A DNA stretch of 11,051 bases from Sphingomonas sp. CCH9-E2 (GCF_001557215.1 NZ_LSJM01000232.1:1-11051); one strand, 5' to 3'; shown: positions 1-9,023, numbered from the stretch's first letter. Notes: a model not told the origin generated them from the sequence alone. Made by a program: numbers and translations.

Positions 1-1265
1 CGGTTGAGCAGGCCGGTGAGCGGGTCGAGATCGGCGAGGCGGCGCGCCACGGTTTCGGCCGCGACCGCCGCATCGCGCTCCTGACTGAGCAGGCGGATGC
101 GATAGGTGATCGCGATCGACGACAGCAATGCCTCTGCCGCCATCGACATCAGCGTCGAATTGTCGAGCCAGAAGCTCCACGGTAGCACCCCGAACCCGGA
201 CAGAACGCGCAGGCAGCCCGCGACGATCGGCGCGGCCCAGGCGATGCCGAACAGCCACAGGAAGTTCGATCGGTTGCGCCACGCCGAGATCACGATCGCA
301 ACGATCGGCAGCAACATGCTGACGAACACGCAATTGTAGAGCGTATGCGCGATCTTTGGGGCGAGCGGCGCGAAGATCGCGAAACCGACGCCGCTGACGA
401 GCAAGGCCGCGATGCTGGCGCGGATCAGCAGGCGCAGCCGCGGACCGAACACATGCTCTTCGAAAAAGGTGCGCGCGAACCACAGCGCCGACGCGGCGGT
501 GACTGTCAGCAGCAGATAGTTGAGCCGCAGCCGGAAGACATTGGAAATGTCGGGCATCGCCCAGGCGAGCGCGCCAGACGAGGTGAACGCATAGGCCATC
601 AACGCCGCGACCATCGCGGCATAGGCGAGCTGGAACCGGTATCGCAGTGTGGTCCACAGAGCGAGATTATAGGTCAGCAGCGCAATGCACAGCCCGCCGA
701 ACGCGGCATAGAGCGCTGCCATGAACAGATTGGCGCGGTAGCTCTCCGCGGCGGTCGCGATGCGCAGATTGCGGATTACGGCATAGAGGTTGCTCGACCC
801 CTCGACCTTCCACAACAGCCGGTCGACCGGTGCCCGCAGGCGGGGAATCGGATATTCGACGATCGCGCCGAGCTGGATCCGCTTGGTCAGACCGACGGCG
901 TCGTCGGACATCGTCTGGATGCGGCCATCGGTGTAGAGGACGTGCAGCGTCACGCGCTCCTGCCACAGGCTGAGCATGCGCGCGTTGAGCGGTCGGCGCG
1001 AGCGCGAGCGTTCGCCGACGGGTTCGGAGATGACCCAGAAGTCGCCGCTGCCGAATTGCTTCTGTGGCGTGATGCAATCGAACGCGGCGAGGTCGCGGGC
1101 AATGGCGCGCGGATCGTCGCCGGGCGCGGCGCGGCGGATGCAGGTGGCGACCGGGCGGCCAGTGGTACCGGCGCTCCAGCCGGGCGGGCGGGCGTGCGCC
1201 GGAATCGCGAAGAACGCGGCCAGCGCGACCGCGAATCCCAGCAGCGTGACGAGCCCCCTTGTCAT
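1..1265 (-). CDS. 7TMR-DISM membrane diguanylate cyclase (GGDEF), partial
   Basis: Reading the minus strand from the ATG at 1265 gives an open frame of 421 complete codons that runs off the left edge. An in-frame TAG lies four codons upstream, so this is the first possible start. Residues 1-25 form a signal peptide ending near AHA. Residues about 40-178 look like the 7TMR-DISM extracellular domain 2, with a conserved-looking stretch at 'FGSGDFWVIS' (71-80). About seven hydrophobic helices follow (roughly 179-390), then a short linker helix (391-410). The frame ends in 'DPLTGLLN' (414-421), the hallmark start of a GGDEF domain. In this family the periplasmic domain senses a ligand and the cytoplasmic GGDEF domain makes cyclic di-GMP from two GTP. 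The active-site loop lies outside the window, so catalytic competence cannot be judged. The ribosome-binding site is weak. The gene is divergent from the UrcA-family gene. Confidence 0.9.
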   Translation of the reverse strand, partial: MTRGLVTLLGFAVALAAFFAIPAHARPPGWSAGTTGRPVATCIRRAAPGDDPRAIARDLAAFDCITPQKQFGSGDFWVISEPVGERSRSRRPLNARMLSLWQERVTLHVLYTDGRIQTMSDDAVGLTKRIQLGAIVEYPIPRLRAPVDRLLWKVEGSSNLYAVIRNLRIATAAESYRANLFMAALYAAFGGLCIALLTYNLALWTTLRYRFQLAYAAMVAALMAYAFTSSGALAWAMPDISNVFRLRLNYLLLTVTAASALWFARTFFEEHVFGPRLRLLIRASIAALLVSGVGFAIFAPLAPKIAHTLYNCVFVSMLLPIVAIVISAWRNRSNFLWLFGIAWAAPIVAGCLRVLSGFGVLPWSFWLDNSTLMSMAAEALLSSIAITYRIRLLSQERDAAVAAETVARRLADLDPLTGLLN

Positions 1266-1448
1266 ATCACGCGACTAACCCGCCGAACCCGAAGAAGCGG
1301 TTAACGTCTGGCGCCGATTGTGATCGCGCCGCTGCGGCGAAGCATGCGCAAGTGCATGTGAAGCCTGTCCGATGGCGGGACGCGGGACGCGAGACGGTGG
1401 TTAACGCTGCATACGCATTTCGGTAATCTGTGTGGAGCGAGGCCCGTG
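1266..1448. other. Divergent intergenic region, diguanylate cyclase / UrcA gene
   Basis: This 183-base gap lies between two divergent genes. It holds GGAG at 1434-1437 as ribosome-binding site for the UrcA gene. TTAACG (1401-1406) and TAATCT (1424-1429), 17 bases apart, look like a promoter, but they would leave almost no leader, so I do not call one. A short inverted repeat, CATGC at 1343-1347 and GCATG at 1354-1358, is too small to interpret. No RNA gene was recognised. Confidence 0.4.
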
Positions 1449-1838
1449 ATGACACCGATACACCGAATCGCCGCCGCAGCGGCTGTACTGAGTCTGACCG
1501 GTCCGGCGATGGCCGGTGCGCGTTACGAGACGCGCCGGATCGCGGTTCCGGCTGCCGGACTGGATCTGTCGACCGAGGCGGGGATCGATATCCTTGCCGC
1601 GCGGATCGACCATGCGGTGAAGCGCATCTGCGGGCGCGACCGCGCGTGCGCCGACGGAGCGTGGGAAAGCACCGAATGGCAGGTCGACCGGCTGATCCGG
1701 GAAGCGCGCGCGTGGCGGCGGCTGGCGGACGAACGCGCGGCGCAGCTGCGGGCGTGCCGGGAGCGGTGTGGGCGGCCGGCGGGGTGGGATGCGCCGGCGG
1801 TGCCGGTGGGGGTGACCGTGGTGGTGGTGCGGGATTAG
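1449..1838 (+). CDS. UrcA family secreted protein
   Basis: This is a small protein of 129 residues (130 if the GTG at 1446 is used). GGAG at 1434-1437 sits 8 bases before that GTG and 11 before the ATG at 1449, so the start is ambiguous by one codon. Residues 1-22 are a signal peptide ending in AMA. The UrcA signature follows: a basic strand ('YETRRIAVP'), then 'GLDLSTEAGIDILAARID' (37-54) and 'AVKRIC' ending at Cys61. Further cysteines lie at 67, 103 and 107. UrcA proteins are small exported proteins common in sphingomonads and caulobacters; their biochemical role is not settled. The tail beyond about residue 90, including a valine-rich end ('VPVGVTVVVVRD'), seems longer than the usual core. 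The last 80 bases of coding DNA are very G-rich. It lies convergent to the gene at 1885, with 46 bases between the stops and no clear terminator. Confidence 0.85.
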   Translation: MTPIHRIAAAAAVLSLTGPAMAGARYETRRIAVPAAGLDLSTEAGIDILAARIDHAVKRICGRDRACADGAWESTEWQVDRLIREARAWRRLADERAAQLRACRERCGRPAGWDAPAVPVGVTVVVVRD

Positions 1839-1884
1839 GCGGGCGGATTTAGCGGACCGTCGGCTAACGACCCCATTGCTGACA

Positions 1885-2565
1885 TCAGAATGGATCGCAC
1901 TCCAATACCGGCAGCTTCAACGCGGCACGCTGTTGCGCGACAATTCCGTTGACCCTTGATCTAAATCCACGCGGGTCATTGACCAACGCCAAAAGTGGCG
2001 TTGCATGGTGAACAACCCTTGGGTCAGTGATGCCGCTCAGAAAGTGTTCGGCTTCTTTCAGCCTGCCCAGTAGCCCGCAAGCGAGCCCCGCTTTGTAGCC
2101 GAACCAACTTCGGCGCATATCCTCGCTATCCTTCGCGCTCTGGATCACGAAACCTGCGATTGCGCCGAACGAGGAGAATTGGTTTTCGAGTTGTTTGGCG
2201 CTCGATGCCGCTTGGTCAGCAATTTGCGCAACGGCTGCGCGGAACTGGTCCTTGTCCTCGAAAGACGTATGTGATCCGCGAACTAAGTAGTCCAAGCTCA
2301 TGAAGCCGTGTCCGGCCCAGAGCCAATGGACAGCGTTATCAAGGTCGACGCTCACCGACCACTGGCCTGGTCTGAAGCCTACGATGTTCAGCCAAATCCC
2401 ATGATCTAATATCCAAAGGCGGGTTTGGCCCCTCCTCTTGAAGCCCATCGGTCCCAGCGTCGCTTTGGCGGCGGCGGCAATGATCTTGGCGTGCTCTTCG
2501 GCCATACTCACGGTGCTAATCAGGTCATCGCCCGCTTTCCACTCAATTGCAGCCCTAGCCGTCAT
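1885..2565 (-). CDS. Hypothetical protein, DUF4304-like N-terminal half
   Basis: An open frame of 226 codons; starting at the internal ATG at 2505 ('MAEEHAKII') would give 206. Neither start has a good ribosome-binding site, and the ATG at 2565 lies inside an inverted repeat, so I favour the shorter protein but cannot prove it. I do not firmly recognise the family. After an amphipathic helix comes 'LGPMGFKRRGQTRLW' and then alternating aromatic strands ('IWLNIVGFRPGQWSVSV'), which resembles the opening of DUF4304 proteins. The second half is helical, with 'FEDKDQFRAAVAQIADQA' as its clearest segment. No signal peptide, membrane helix or catalytic motif is visible. The DNA is clearly less GC-rich than its neighbours: two 60-base rows counted by hand gave 57% and 53%, against 77% for one row of the glycosyltransferase gene. 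That suggests later acquisition. No partner gene is adjacent. Confidence 0.6.
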   Translation of the reverse strand: MTARAAIEWKAGDDLISTVSMAEEHAKIIAAAAKATLGPMGFKRRGQTRLWILDHGIWLNIVGFRPGQWSVSVDLDNAVHWLWAGHGFMSLDYLVRGSHTSFEDKDQFRAAVAQIADQAASSAKQLENQFSSFGAIAGFVIQSAKDSEDMRRSWFGYKAGLACGLLGRLKEAEHFLSGITDPRVVHHATPLLALVNDPRGFRSRVNGIVAQQRAALKLPVLECDPF

Positions 2566-2647
2566 CCTGAACTTATTTCAGTATCCACGCCGCCAGCGGC
2601 TTGGTCGCTTGTTAAGCGGTGGATGCTGAAACGAGTTCAGCATGACG
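2560..2647. repeat. Inverted-repeat intergenic element, 29-base arms
   Basis: The left arm at 2560-2588 and right arm at 2619-2647 are reverse complements at 25 of 29 positions, with a 30-base centre between them. Each arm reads 'CGTCATSCTGAACT' followed by 'TTTCAG' and 'ATCCAC' when oriented outward to inward. This wording is familiar from many copies dispersed in sphingomonad genomes (recognition from memory, not searched). It could form a long imperfect hairpin in DNA or RNA. The first codon of the upstream long version of the 1885 gene falls within the left arm, so the element may have supplied a spurious start codon or cut away the original 5' region. Confidence 0.75.
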
Positions 2648-2682
2648 ATGGGGGCGGGAGCGTTGCCGTATCGCAGCCTCCG

Positions 2683-2761
2683 CGTCGCCCCGGCCTTGAG
2701 CCGGGGCTGGGCTTCTTGCGACGCGAAGGTAGCCCGGTCCCGGGTCAGGCCCGGGACGACG
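2683..2761. repeat. GC-rich inverted-repeat element, 30-base arms
   Basis: The left arm at 2683-2712 and right arm at 2732-2761 are reverse complements at 24 of 30 positions. The outer ends read 'CGTCGCCCCGGCCTTGAG' and, on the other strand, 'CGTCGTCCCGGGCCTGAC'. This matches the general form of the 'CGTC..CCCGG..TTGA.CCGGG' palindromic elements scattered through alphaproteobacterial genomes (memory, not searched). It is a different family from the element at 2560-2647, from which it is separated by 35 bases. Confidence 0.65.
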
Positions 2762-2784
2762 GGGTCGAGTGTGCTTTCCCCCAA

Positions 2785-2818
2785 AACAAAACCGCCCCGG
2801 TTTTCACCGGGGCGGTTT
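2785..2818 (-). terminator. Rho-independent terminator of clpA
   Basis: On the minus strand a perfect 13-base stem is formed by 2806-2818 and 2789-2801, closed by the four-base loop GAAA (a stable GNRA-type tetraloop). A T-rich run, TTTTGTTTTGG, begins in the last stem pairs and continues beyond them. It lies 24 bases past the clpA stop codon, so it ends the clpA transcript before the repeat cluster. Confidence 0.92.
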
Positions 2819-2842
2819 CGTGGTTCGCGTCGGTAGGACGGC

Positions 2843-5155
<2,313 letters not shown>

Positions 5156-5210
5156 TCGGCTTTACTCCAGTCGGGCCGAAGAAGAGAGACACGCGGCCCG
5201 TGCATCCCCT

Positions 5211-5239
5211 ATGTCGGGAGTGTTGCACCGTGCATCAAG
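5211..5239 (-). promoter_or_regulatory. Candidate heat-shock (RpoH-like) promoter of clpA
   Basis: On the minus strand CTTGA (5239-5235; the core CTTG is 5239-5236) is followed, 17 bases after the core, by CCCGACAT (5218-5211). This partly matches the sigma-32 pattern of a CTTGA-type -35 and a CCCCATnT-type -10. Transcription would begin near 5204, giving a leader of about 50 bases before the clpA ATG. An alternative sigma-70-like -10, TATAAG at 5267-5262, lacks a good -35. Clp genes are commonly heat-shock regulated, but this assignment rests only on pattern matching. Confidence 0.35.
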
Positions 5240-5295
5240 CGCCGCACCTGTCCCCAAGACTCTTATAGCGTGACGCCCGGGGATCGGTGCTCCAC

Positions 5296-5508
5296 TCATC
5301 GCTTGAATAAGGCATCCGCGCTTGCGCGATGGTTAACGGCGCGTTGAATGATAGTACGGCAGCGCGCGATTTCGGTTTCGAGCAGCGCGATCCGCGCCTC
5401 GAGCTCCGATACCGAAAACGGGTCGAGATCCTGGCGCGCCAGTTGCGCTGCGGGATCGTCGGTGCGGCGGGGAAGATCGTCTTCCATGGCGGAAAGGTCG
5501 GACGGCAT
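5296..5508 (-). CDS. DUF1192 domain protein
   Basis: A short cytoplasmic protein of 70 residues from the ATG at 5508, or 63 from the ATG at 5487 ('MEDDLPRR'). The second start resembles how family members usually begin. The whole protein follows the DUF1192 pattern: an acidic-basic start 'DDLPRRTDDP', then 'LARQDLDPFSVSELEARI' and a coiled-coil helix ending 'NHRASADALFKR'. DUF1192 proteins are small alphaproteobacterial proteins of unknown function; the repeating Leu/Ile spacing in 'LEARIALLETEIARCRTII' suggests a helical dimer. It starts 26 to 47 bases after the TPR gene stop on the same strand, so the two are probably co-transcribed. It is followed by 140 bases before clpA. Confidence 0.85.
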   Translation of the reverse strand: MPSDLSAMEDDLPRRTDDPAAQLARQDLDPFSVSELEARIALLETEIARCRTIIQRAVNHRASADALFKR

Positions 5509-5534
5509 CCCGGCGATGTCAAGCGGATGTGGCG

Positions 5535-7196
5535 CTATTTTGCCGCCCGCGGATGCGACAGCCGCCAGTTGATCTGAACCGCCTGTCCGAACACCGGCGA
5601 AAAGGCGCGCAACTCCGCCTGCGCGGCGGCACCGAAGTCGCGGCTGCGCCCGATCCGCGCGAGGATACCGGATTGCGCCCCGCGTGAGAGGGTGCGGGCG
5701 CGGTCGTCGTCGCTCATCTGCGCCAGATAGATGGCGGATTCGATCGTGTCGGGATGTTCGGGGCCGAGCGCGGCGCGCTGGATCGACCAGCCGCGCGCGA
5801 TCAGCGCCTGCATCTCGGCCATCGTGCCGGGGCGCAGCTGGCGGGCGATCGACAGTGCGAGCGCGATCAGCGAATCGGCGAAGTTGACATTTTCCGGGCC
5901 CCAGGTCGCAGCGCCGCGCGCGACAATCTCGCGCAACTCGGTCTCGGCCTCGCCGTGCCGGCCGAGCGCGGACAGGACGCTGGCCAGCTGCGCGCGCGCG
6001 TTCAGCGTATCGGGATGGCCCGGGCCGAGCTGCGTGCGATAGATGTCGATCAGCGTCCGCCGTTCGGCTTCCTGCTCGGCCAGCGGCAGCGTATCGGCGA
6101 GGTAGCCGCGAAATGGCGCGGTCCGCAGATGGGCCGGGCCATAGGCGGCGACCGCCATCGCCAGTGCCTTGCGCAGCAGCGGGCGCGCCTCGTCCACCTT
6201 GCCCTGTGCCTCCAGCACGACGCCGAGATTGCCATAGGCGCGCGCCAGCGACGGGTCGTCCGCACCCAGCCGTTCGGTCTTCACCCGCAGCACCAGCCGG
6301 TCGATCTGTTCGGCGCGCTGATAGTCGCCCATCGCCACGAAGTTGCGCGCGGCATTGTTGAGGACGATCAGCACGCCCTCACCCTCGTTGCCGGTCTGCT
6401 CCCACAGGATGATCGCGTTGTAGTAACGCTGCGCCGCATCGGCATAGCGGCCGGCGTCGTGCAGCGCGCTGGCGAGATCGCCCTCGGCGCGGGCGCGTTC
6501 GAGGATGCGCGTGGGGTGGCGGGTCGCGAGCGTGTCGGCGGAGAAGGTCAGCAGCTTCACCGCCTCGCCGATGCGACCCCCTTCGTTGAGGGTGACGCCG
6601 AGGACGCGGCTCGCGTCGAGTGCAGCGACCGACCCCGCCCCGCCCTGCGCCGTGCGGATCGCGAGCGCCCGGCGCATCAGCGTCGCAGCCTCTTCATGCT
6701 TGCCGATCGCGGTCAGCGTCGTCGCGAGATTGCGGCACACGAGCGCGACATTGTCGCTCGGCTCTGGCCAAAGCCGCTCGGCAATGGCGAGCGCGCGGCG
6801 GGCGGGTGCTTCCGCCTCAAGCGGCGTCCCGGAATCGTCGAGCCCGCCGGACAGGTTGACCAGCGCATAATATTCCAGCGCGGTGCCGCGCGCATGGGTG
6901 GCGGCCGCAGCGGCGGCGCGGCGTGCGGCGCGCAGCTGGAGCGGGCGATCCTCACGCCGCTGCCCGACCGAGGCGAGCCAGGTCAGCAGTTCGATGCAGC
7001 GGGCGGCGGAGGGATCGGTTGCGAGGCATGCATCGACGGCCGGCTCGATCAACGCCTGCGCCTCTGCGAGTTTGCCCGCATTGAGCGCCGCCATGAAGCC
7101 GTCCGGCAGCGGCTGTTGCTCAGGTTGCGCGGCCCAGGCCGCTGGCGCGGTGGCGAGGGCGAGCAGAGCAAGCAGCGGAGGGAGGGCGCGGTGCAT
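5535..7196 (-). CDS. Exported tetratricopeptide repeat protein
   Basis: From the ATG at 7196 this gives 553 residues. The frame stays open upstream to 8405, but that part is antisense to the quinone oxidoreductase gene and has no coding character. This ATG is directly followed by a signal peptide ('MHRALPPLLALLALATAPAA', cleavage near AWAA at residue 23), which fixes the start. Several TPR-like helix pairs are visible around 105-180, 190-260, 275-345 and 395-430, including 'NLATTLTAIGKHEEAATLM' and 'AYGNLGVVLEAQGKVDEA'. 'LGPGHPDTLNARAQLASVL' and 'LGPEHPDTIESAIYLAQM' are of the kinesin-light-chain-like TPR_10/TPR_12 type. Such arrays bind other proteins; here the likely site is the periplasm. 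No enzymatic domain (for example CHAT or kinase) is attached. Partner and role are unknown. Confidence 0.85.
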   Translation of the reverse strand: MHRALPPLLALLALATAPAAWAAQPEQQPLPDGFMAALNAGKLAEAQALIEPAVDACLATDPSAARCIELLTWLASVGQRREDRPLQLRAARRAAAAAATHARGTALEYYALVNLSGGLDDSGTPLEAEAPARRALAIAERLWPEPSDNVALVCRNLATTLTAIGKHEEAATLMRRALAIRTAQGGAGSVAALDASRVLGVTLNEGGRIGEAVKLLTFSADTLATRHPTRILERARAEGDLASALHDAGRYADAAQRYYNAIILWEQTGNEGEGVLIVLNNAARNFVAMGDYQRAEQIDRLVLRVKTERLGADDPSLARAYGNLGVVLEAQGKVDEARPLLRKALAMAVAAYGPAHLRTAPFRGYLADTLPLAEQEAERRTLIDIYRTQLGPGHPDTLNARAQLASVLSALGRHGEAETELREIVARGAATWGPENVNFADSLIALALSIARQLRPGTMAEMQALIARGWSIQRAALGPEHPDTIESAIYLAQMSDDDRARTLSRGAQSGILARIGRSRDFGAAAQAELRAFSPVFGQAVQINWRLSHPRAAK

Positions 7197-7319
7197 CGGC
7201 GAAGCGTTCCGCGCGTGCGATCCGCTGTCAACCGACGAAGGCGGTCGCGCTTTGCGTAGCTGACCGCTTGACGCGACGCGCTGCCGCGCCGATTCAGGCG
7301 CAGTTCTAGGGGGATCCGC
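7197..7319 (+). promoter_or_regulatory. Divergent promoter region, TPR gene / quinone oxidoreductase
   Basis: This 123-base gap separates two divergent genes and should hold promoters for both. For the plus strand, TTGACG at 7268-7273 is a good -35; 17 bases later comes GATTCA (7291-7296), a poor -10. AGGGGGA at 7308-7314 is a strong ribosome-binding site five bases before the ATG at 7320. I saw no convincing operator palindrome and no clear minus-strand promoter. Confidence 0.35.
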
Positions 7320-8324
7320 ATGACCAGCCTGCCCGACCGGATGACGGCCATCGATCCAGCGCAGCCGGGCGGGCCGGAGGTGCTGGTGCCGGTCGAGCGG
7401 CCGGTGCCGGTGCCGCGCGCGGACGAGGTGCTCATCCATGTCGCCGCCGCCGGGGTCAACCGGCCCGATGTCCTGCAGCGCATGGGCGGTTATCCGCCGC
7501 CGCCCGGGGTGACGAGCATTCCGGGCCTGGAGGTCGCGGGGACGGTGGTCGCGGTCGGCGCGGACCTGCCGCCCGAGCTGATCGGCCAGCCGATGTGCGC
7601 GCTGATCGCCGGGGGTGGCTATGCCGAATATGCGGTAGCGCCGCTCGGCCAGTGCCTGTCGGTGCCCGAAAGCCTGTCGATGGTCGAGGCGGCGGCGATC
7701 CCCGAGACGCTGTTCACCGTGTGGACGAACCTGTTCGAGCGGGGGTACGCCAGCGAGGGCGACGTCGCGCTGGTCCATGGCGGGACCAGCGGGATCGGCA
7801 CGATGGCGATCAGCCTGTGCAATCTGTTCGGCGTGACGGTGATCGTGACGGCGGGGAGCGACGACAAGGTCGCCGCCTGCCTGGCGCATGGCGCGGATCA
7901 TGCGATCAACTATCGCACCGAGGATTTCGTAGCGCGGGTCAAGGACCTGACCGAGGGGCGCGGGGCCAATGTCGTGCTCGACATGGTTGGCGGGGAGTAT
8001 GTCGCGCGGAATTTGAAGTGCATGGCCGATGACGGGCGGCATGTGTCGATCGCGGTGCAGGGCGGGGCGATGGCGACCGTCCCGGTGTTCGAGATCATGC
8101 GCCGCCGCCTGACGCTGACCGGATCGACGCTGCGTGCGCGCGATACGGCGTTCAAGACACTGGTCGCCGACGAGTTGTCGCGGTCGGTATGGCCGTTCGT
8201 GGCGGACGGGCGGCTGAAGCCGGTGATCGACCGCACCTATCCGCTCGCCGAGGCGGCCGAGGCGCATCGCCGGATGGAAAGCGGTGCGCATATGGGGAAG
8301 ATTGTGCTCGAGGTCGTGTCGTGA
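7320..8324 (+). CDS. NAD(P)H quinone oxidoreductase, PIG3 family (zinc-free MDR)
   Basis: A full-length medium-chain dehydrogenase/reductase of 334 residues with a strong Shine-Dalgarno. The N-terminal GroES-like domain contains 'AGVNRPDVLQRMGGYPPPPG' (44-63), the signature of the PIG3/TP53I3-type quinone oxidoreductases. The nucleotide-binding Rossmann motif is 'VHGGTSGIGTMAI' (152-164). Asn47 stands where zinc-dependent alcohol dehydrogenases have a cysteine ligand, and no structural zinc cysteine cluster is present, so it is a zinc-free quinone or enone reductase. It would act in the cytoplasm, reducing quinones or alpha,beta-unsaturated carbonyls with NAD(P)H. Its stop codon overlaps the start of the glutathione S-transferase gene, so the two are translationally coupled; a shared role in oxidative or electrophile stress is an inference from that pairing. 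Confidence 0.95.
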   Translation: MTSLPDRMTAIDPAQPGGPEVLVPVERPVPVPRADEVLIHVAAAGVNRPDVLQRMGGYPPPPGVTSIPGLEVAGTVVAVGADLPPELIGQPMCALIAGGGYAEYAVAPLGQCLSVPESLSMVEAAAIPETLFTVWTNLFERGYASEGDVALVHGGTSGIGTMAISLCNLFGVTVIVTAGSDDKVAACLAHGADHAINYRTEDFVARVKDLTEGRGANVVLDMVGGEYVARNLKCMADDGRHVSIAVQGGAMATVPVFEIMRRRLTLTGSTLRARDTAFKTLVADELSRSVWPFVADGRLKPVIDRTYPLAEAAEAHRRMESGAHMGKIVLEVVS

Positions 8325-8938
8325 GCGGCCTGATCCTGCATGAGTATGCCCCGTCGGGGAATTGCTACAAGATCCGGCTGACGGCGGCGCTGACGGAGAA
8401 GGCACTCGAACGGCGCGGCTATGACATCATGGCGGGGGAGACGCGGACGGCGGCGTTCCTGGCCAATGTGAACGCTAATGGGCGGATTCCGGTGCTGCAG
8501 GATGGCGAGCGGTTTTTGCCCGAGAGCAATGCGGCGTGTTTCTACCTTGCCGATGGCAGCGCGCTGATCCCTGCCGATCCCTTCGACCGGGCAGACATGC
8601 TGCGCTGGATGTTCTGGGAGCAGTATAATCACGAGCCGAACATCGCGACGGTGCGGTTCTGGATGGGCTGGGTCGGGGAGAGCAATCTCGACGATCTGCA
8701 GCGCGCCCTGTTGCCGGGGAAGCGCGCGGCGGGGGTGGCGGCGTTGAAGCTGATGGACGAGCATCTGGCCGGGCGTGACTGGTTCGTGGGCCGTGCACCG
8801 AGCCTCGCCGACATCTGTCTCTATGCCTATAGCCATGTGGCCGAAGAGGGCGGGTTCGCGCTGGCGCCATTTCCGGCGGTGCGCGCATGGATCGCGCGGG
8901 TCGAAGCGCTTGATGACTATATCGCGATCACTGCGTGA
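8321..8938 (+). CDS. Glutathione S-transferase family protein
   Basis: A 205-residue protein starting at GTG 8321. This GTG overlaps the preceding stop as GTGA and is preceded by GAGG at 8310-8313, seven bases away; upstream in-frame starts lie inside the oxidoreductase gene and are unlikely. The N-terminal thioredoxin fold (about 1-80) has 'YAPSGNCYKIRL' with Ser12 as the probable glutathione-contacting residue, the cis-proline in 'GRIPVLQ' (Pro57), and the 'PESNAACFYLA' motif (67-77) that binds the gamma-glutamyl group. The helical C-terminal domain carries 'SLADICLYAY' (161-170), the N-capping box of GST folds. It conjugates glutathione to electrophiles or reduces peroxides; the substrate cannot be read from sequence. 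It forms an operon with the upstream quinone oxidoreductase. Confidence 0.93.
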   Translation: MSGLILHEYAPSGNCYKIRLTAALTEKALERRGYDIMAGETRTAAFLANVNANGRIPVLQDGERFLPESNAACFYLADGSALIPADPFDRADMLRWMFWEQYNHEPNIATVRFWMGWVGESNLDDLQRALLPGKRAAGVAALKLMDEHLAGRDWFVGRAPSLADICLYAYSHVAEEGGFALAPFPAVRAWIARVEALDDYIAITA

Positions 8939-9023
8939 CATTTCGGTGACGCGGCAACGATTCGAGCTGTAACATTCCATCGCCATAGGCGACCCAGGCA
9001 AGGGCATTGCACGGGGCGCTTCA
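8939..9023 (+). promoter_or_regulatory. Intergenic region with weak promoter candidate for the metallophosphoesterase
   Basis: An 85-base gap with no visible terminator for the GST gene. A weak sigma-70-like pair, GTGACG (8946-8951) and TGTAAC (8968-8973) with 16 bases between, could start transcription of the next two genes; read-through from the GST gene is equally possible. The ribosome-binding site of the next gene is a poor CGGGGCG at about 9011-9017. Confidence 0.2.

Noticed and set aside
345..1304. A 319-codon plus-strand frame over the diguanylate cyclase region
   Set aside because: Its protein is a low-complexity Arg/Glu/Gln-rich shadow, whereas the opposite strand encodes a coherent signal peptide, sensor domain, seven helices and GGDEF start.
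1760..1835. G-rich end of the UrcA gene as a possible G-quadruplex
   Set aside because: G-runs are mostly two or three long with irregular spacing, and the codons simply encode Gly and Val; nothing shows selection for a DNA structure.
1983..2002. Small inverted repeat CAACGCC/GGCGTTG within the hypothetical gene
   Set aside because: It lies inside coding sequence, has only seven pairs, and no T-tract follows, so it is probably chance.
5754..7259. A 501-codon plus-strand frame opposite the TPR gene
   Set aside because: It is compositionally a shadow (Arg, Gly, Ala, Gln) with no domain, while the minus strand shows regular TPR motifs.
7291..7295. GANTC sites in intergenic regions (7291, 8959, 5258), possible CcrM-methylation control
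   Set aside because: GANTC also occurs many times inside genes in this window, so the intergenic positions are not clearly enriched.
7197..8405. The 403-codon upstream extension of the TPR frame on the minus strand
   Set aside because: It is antisense to the well-supported quinone oxidoreductase, has low-complexity Arg/His/Pro composition, and the true start at 7196 is followed by a clear signal peptide.
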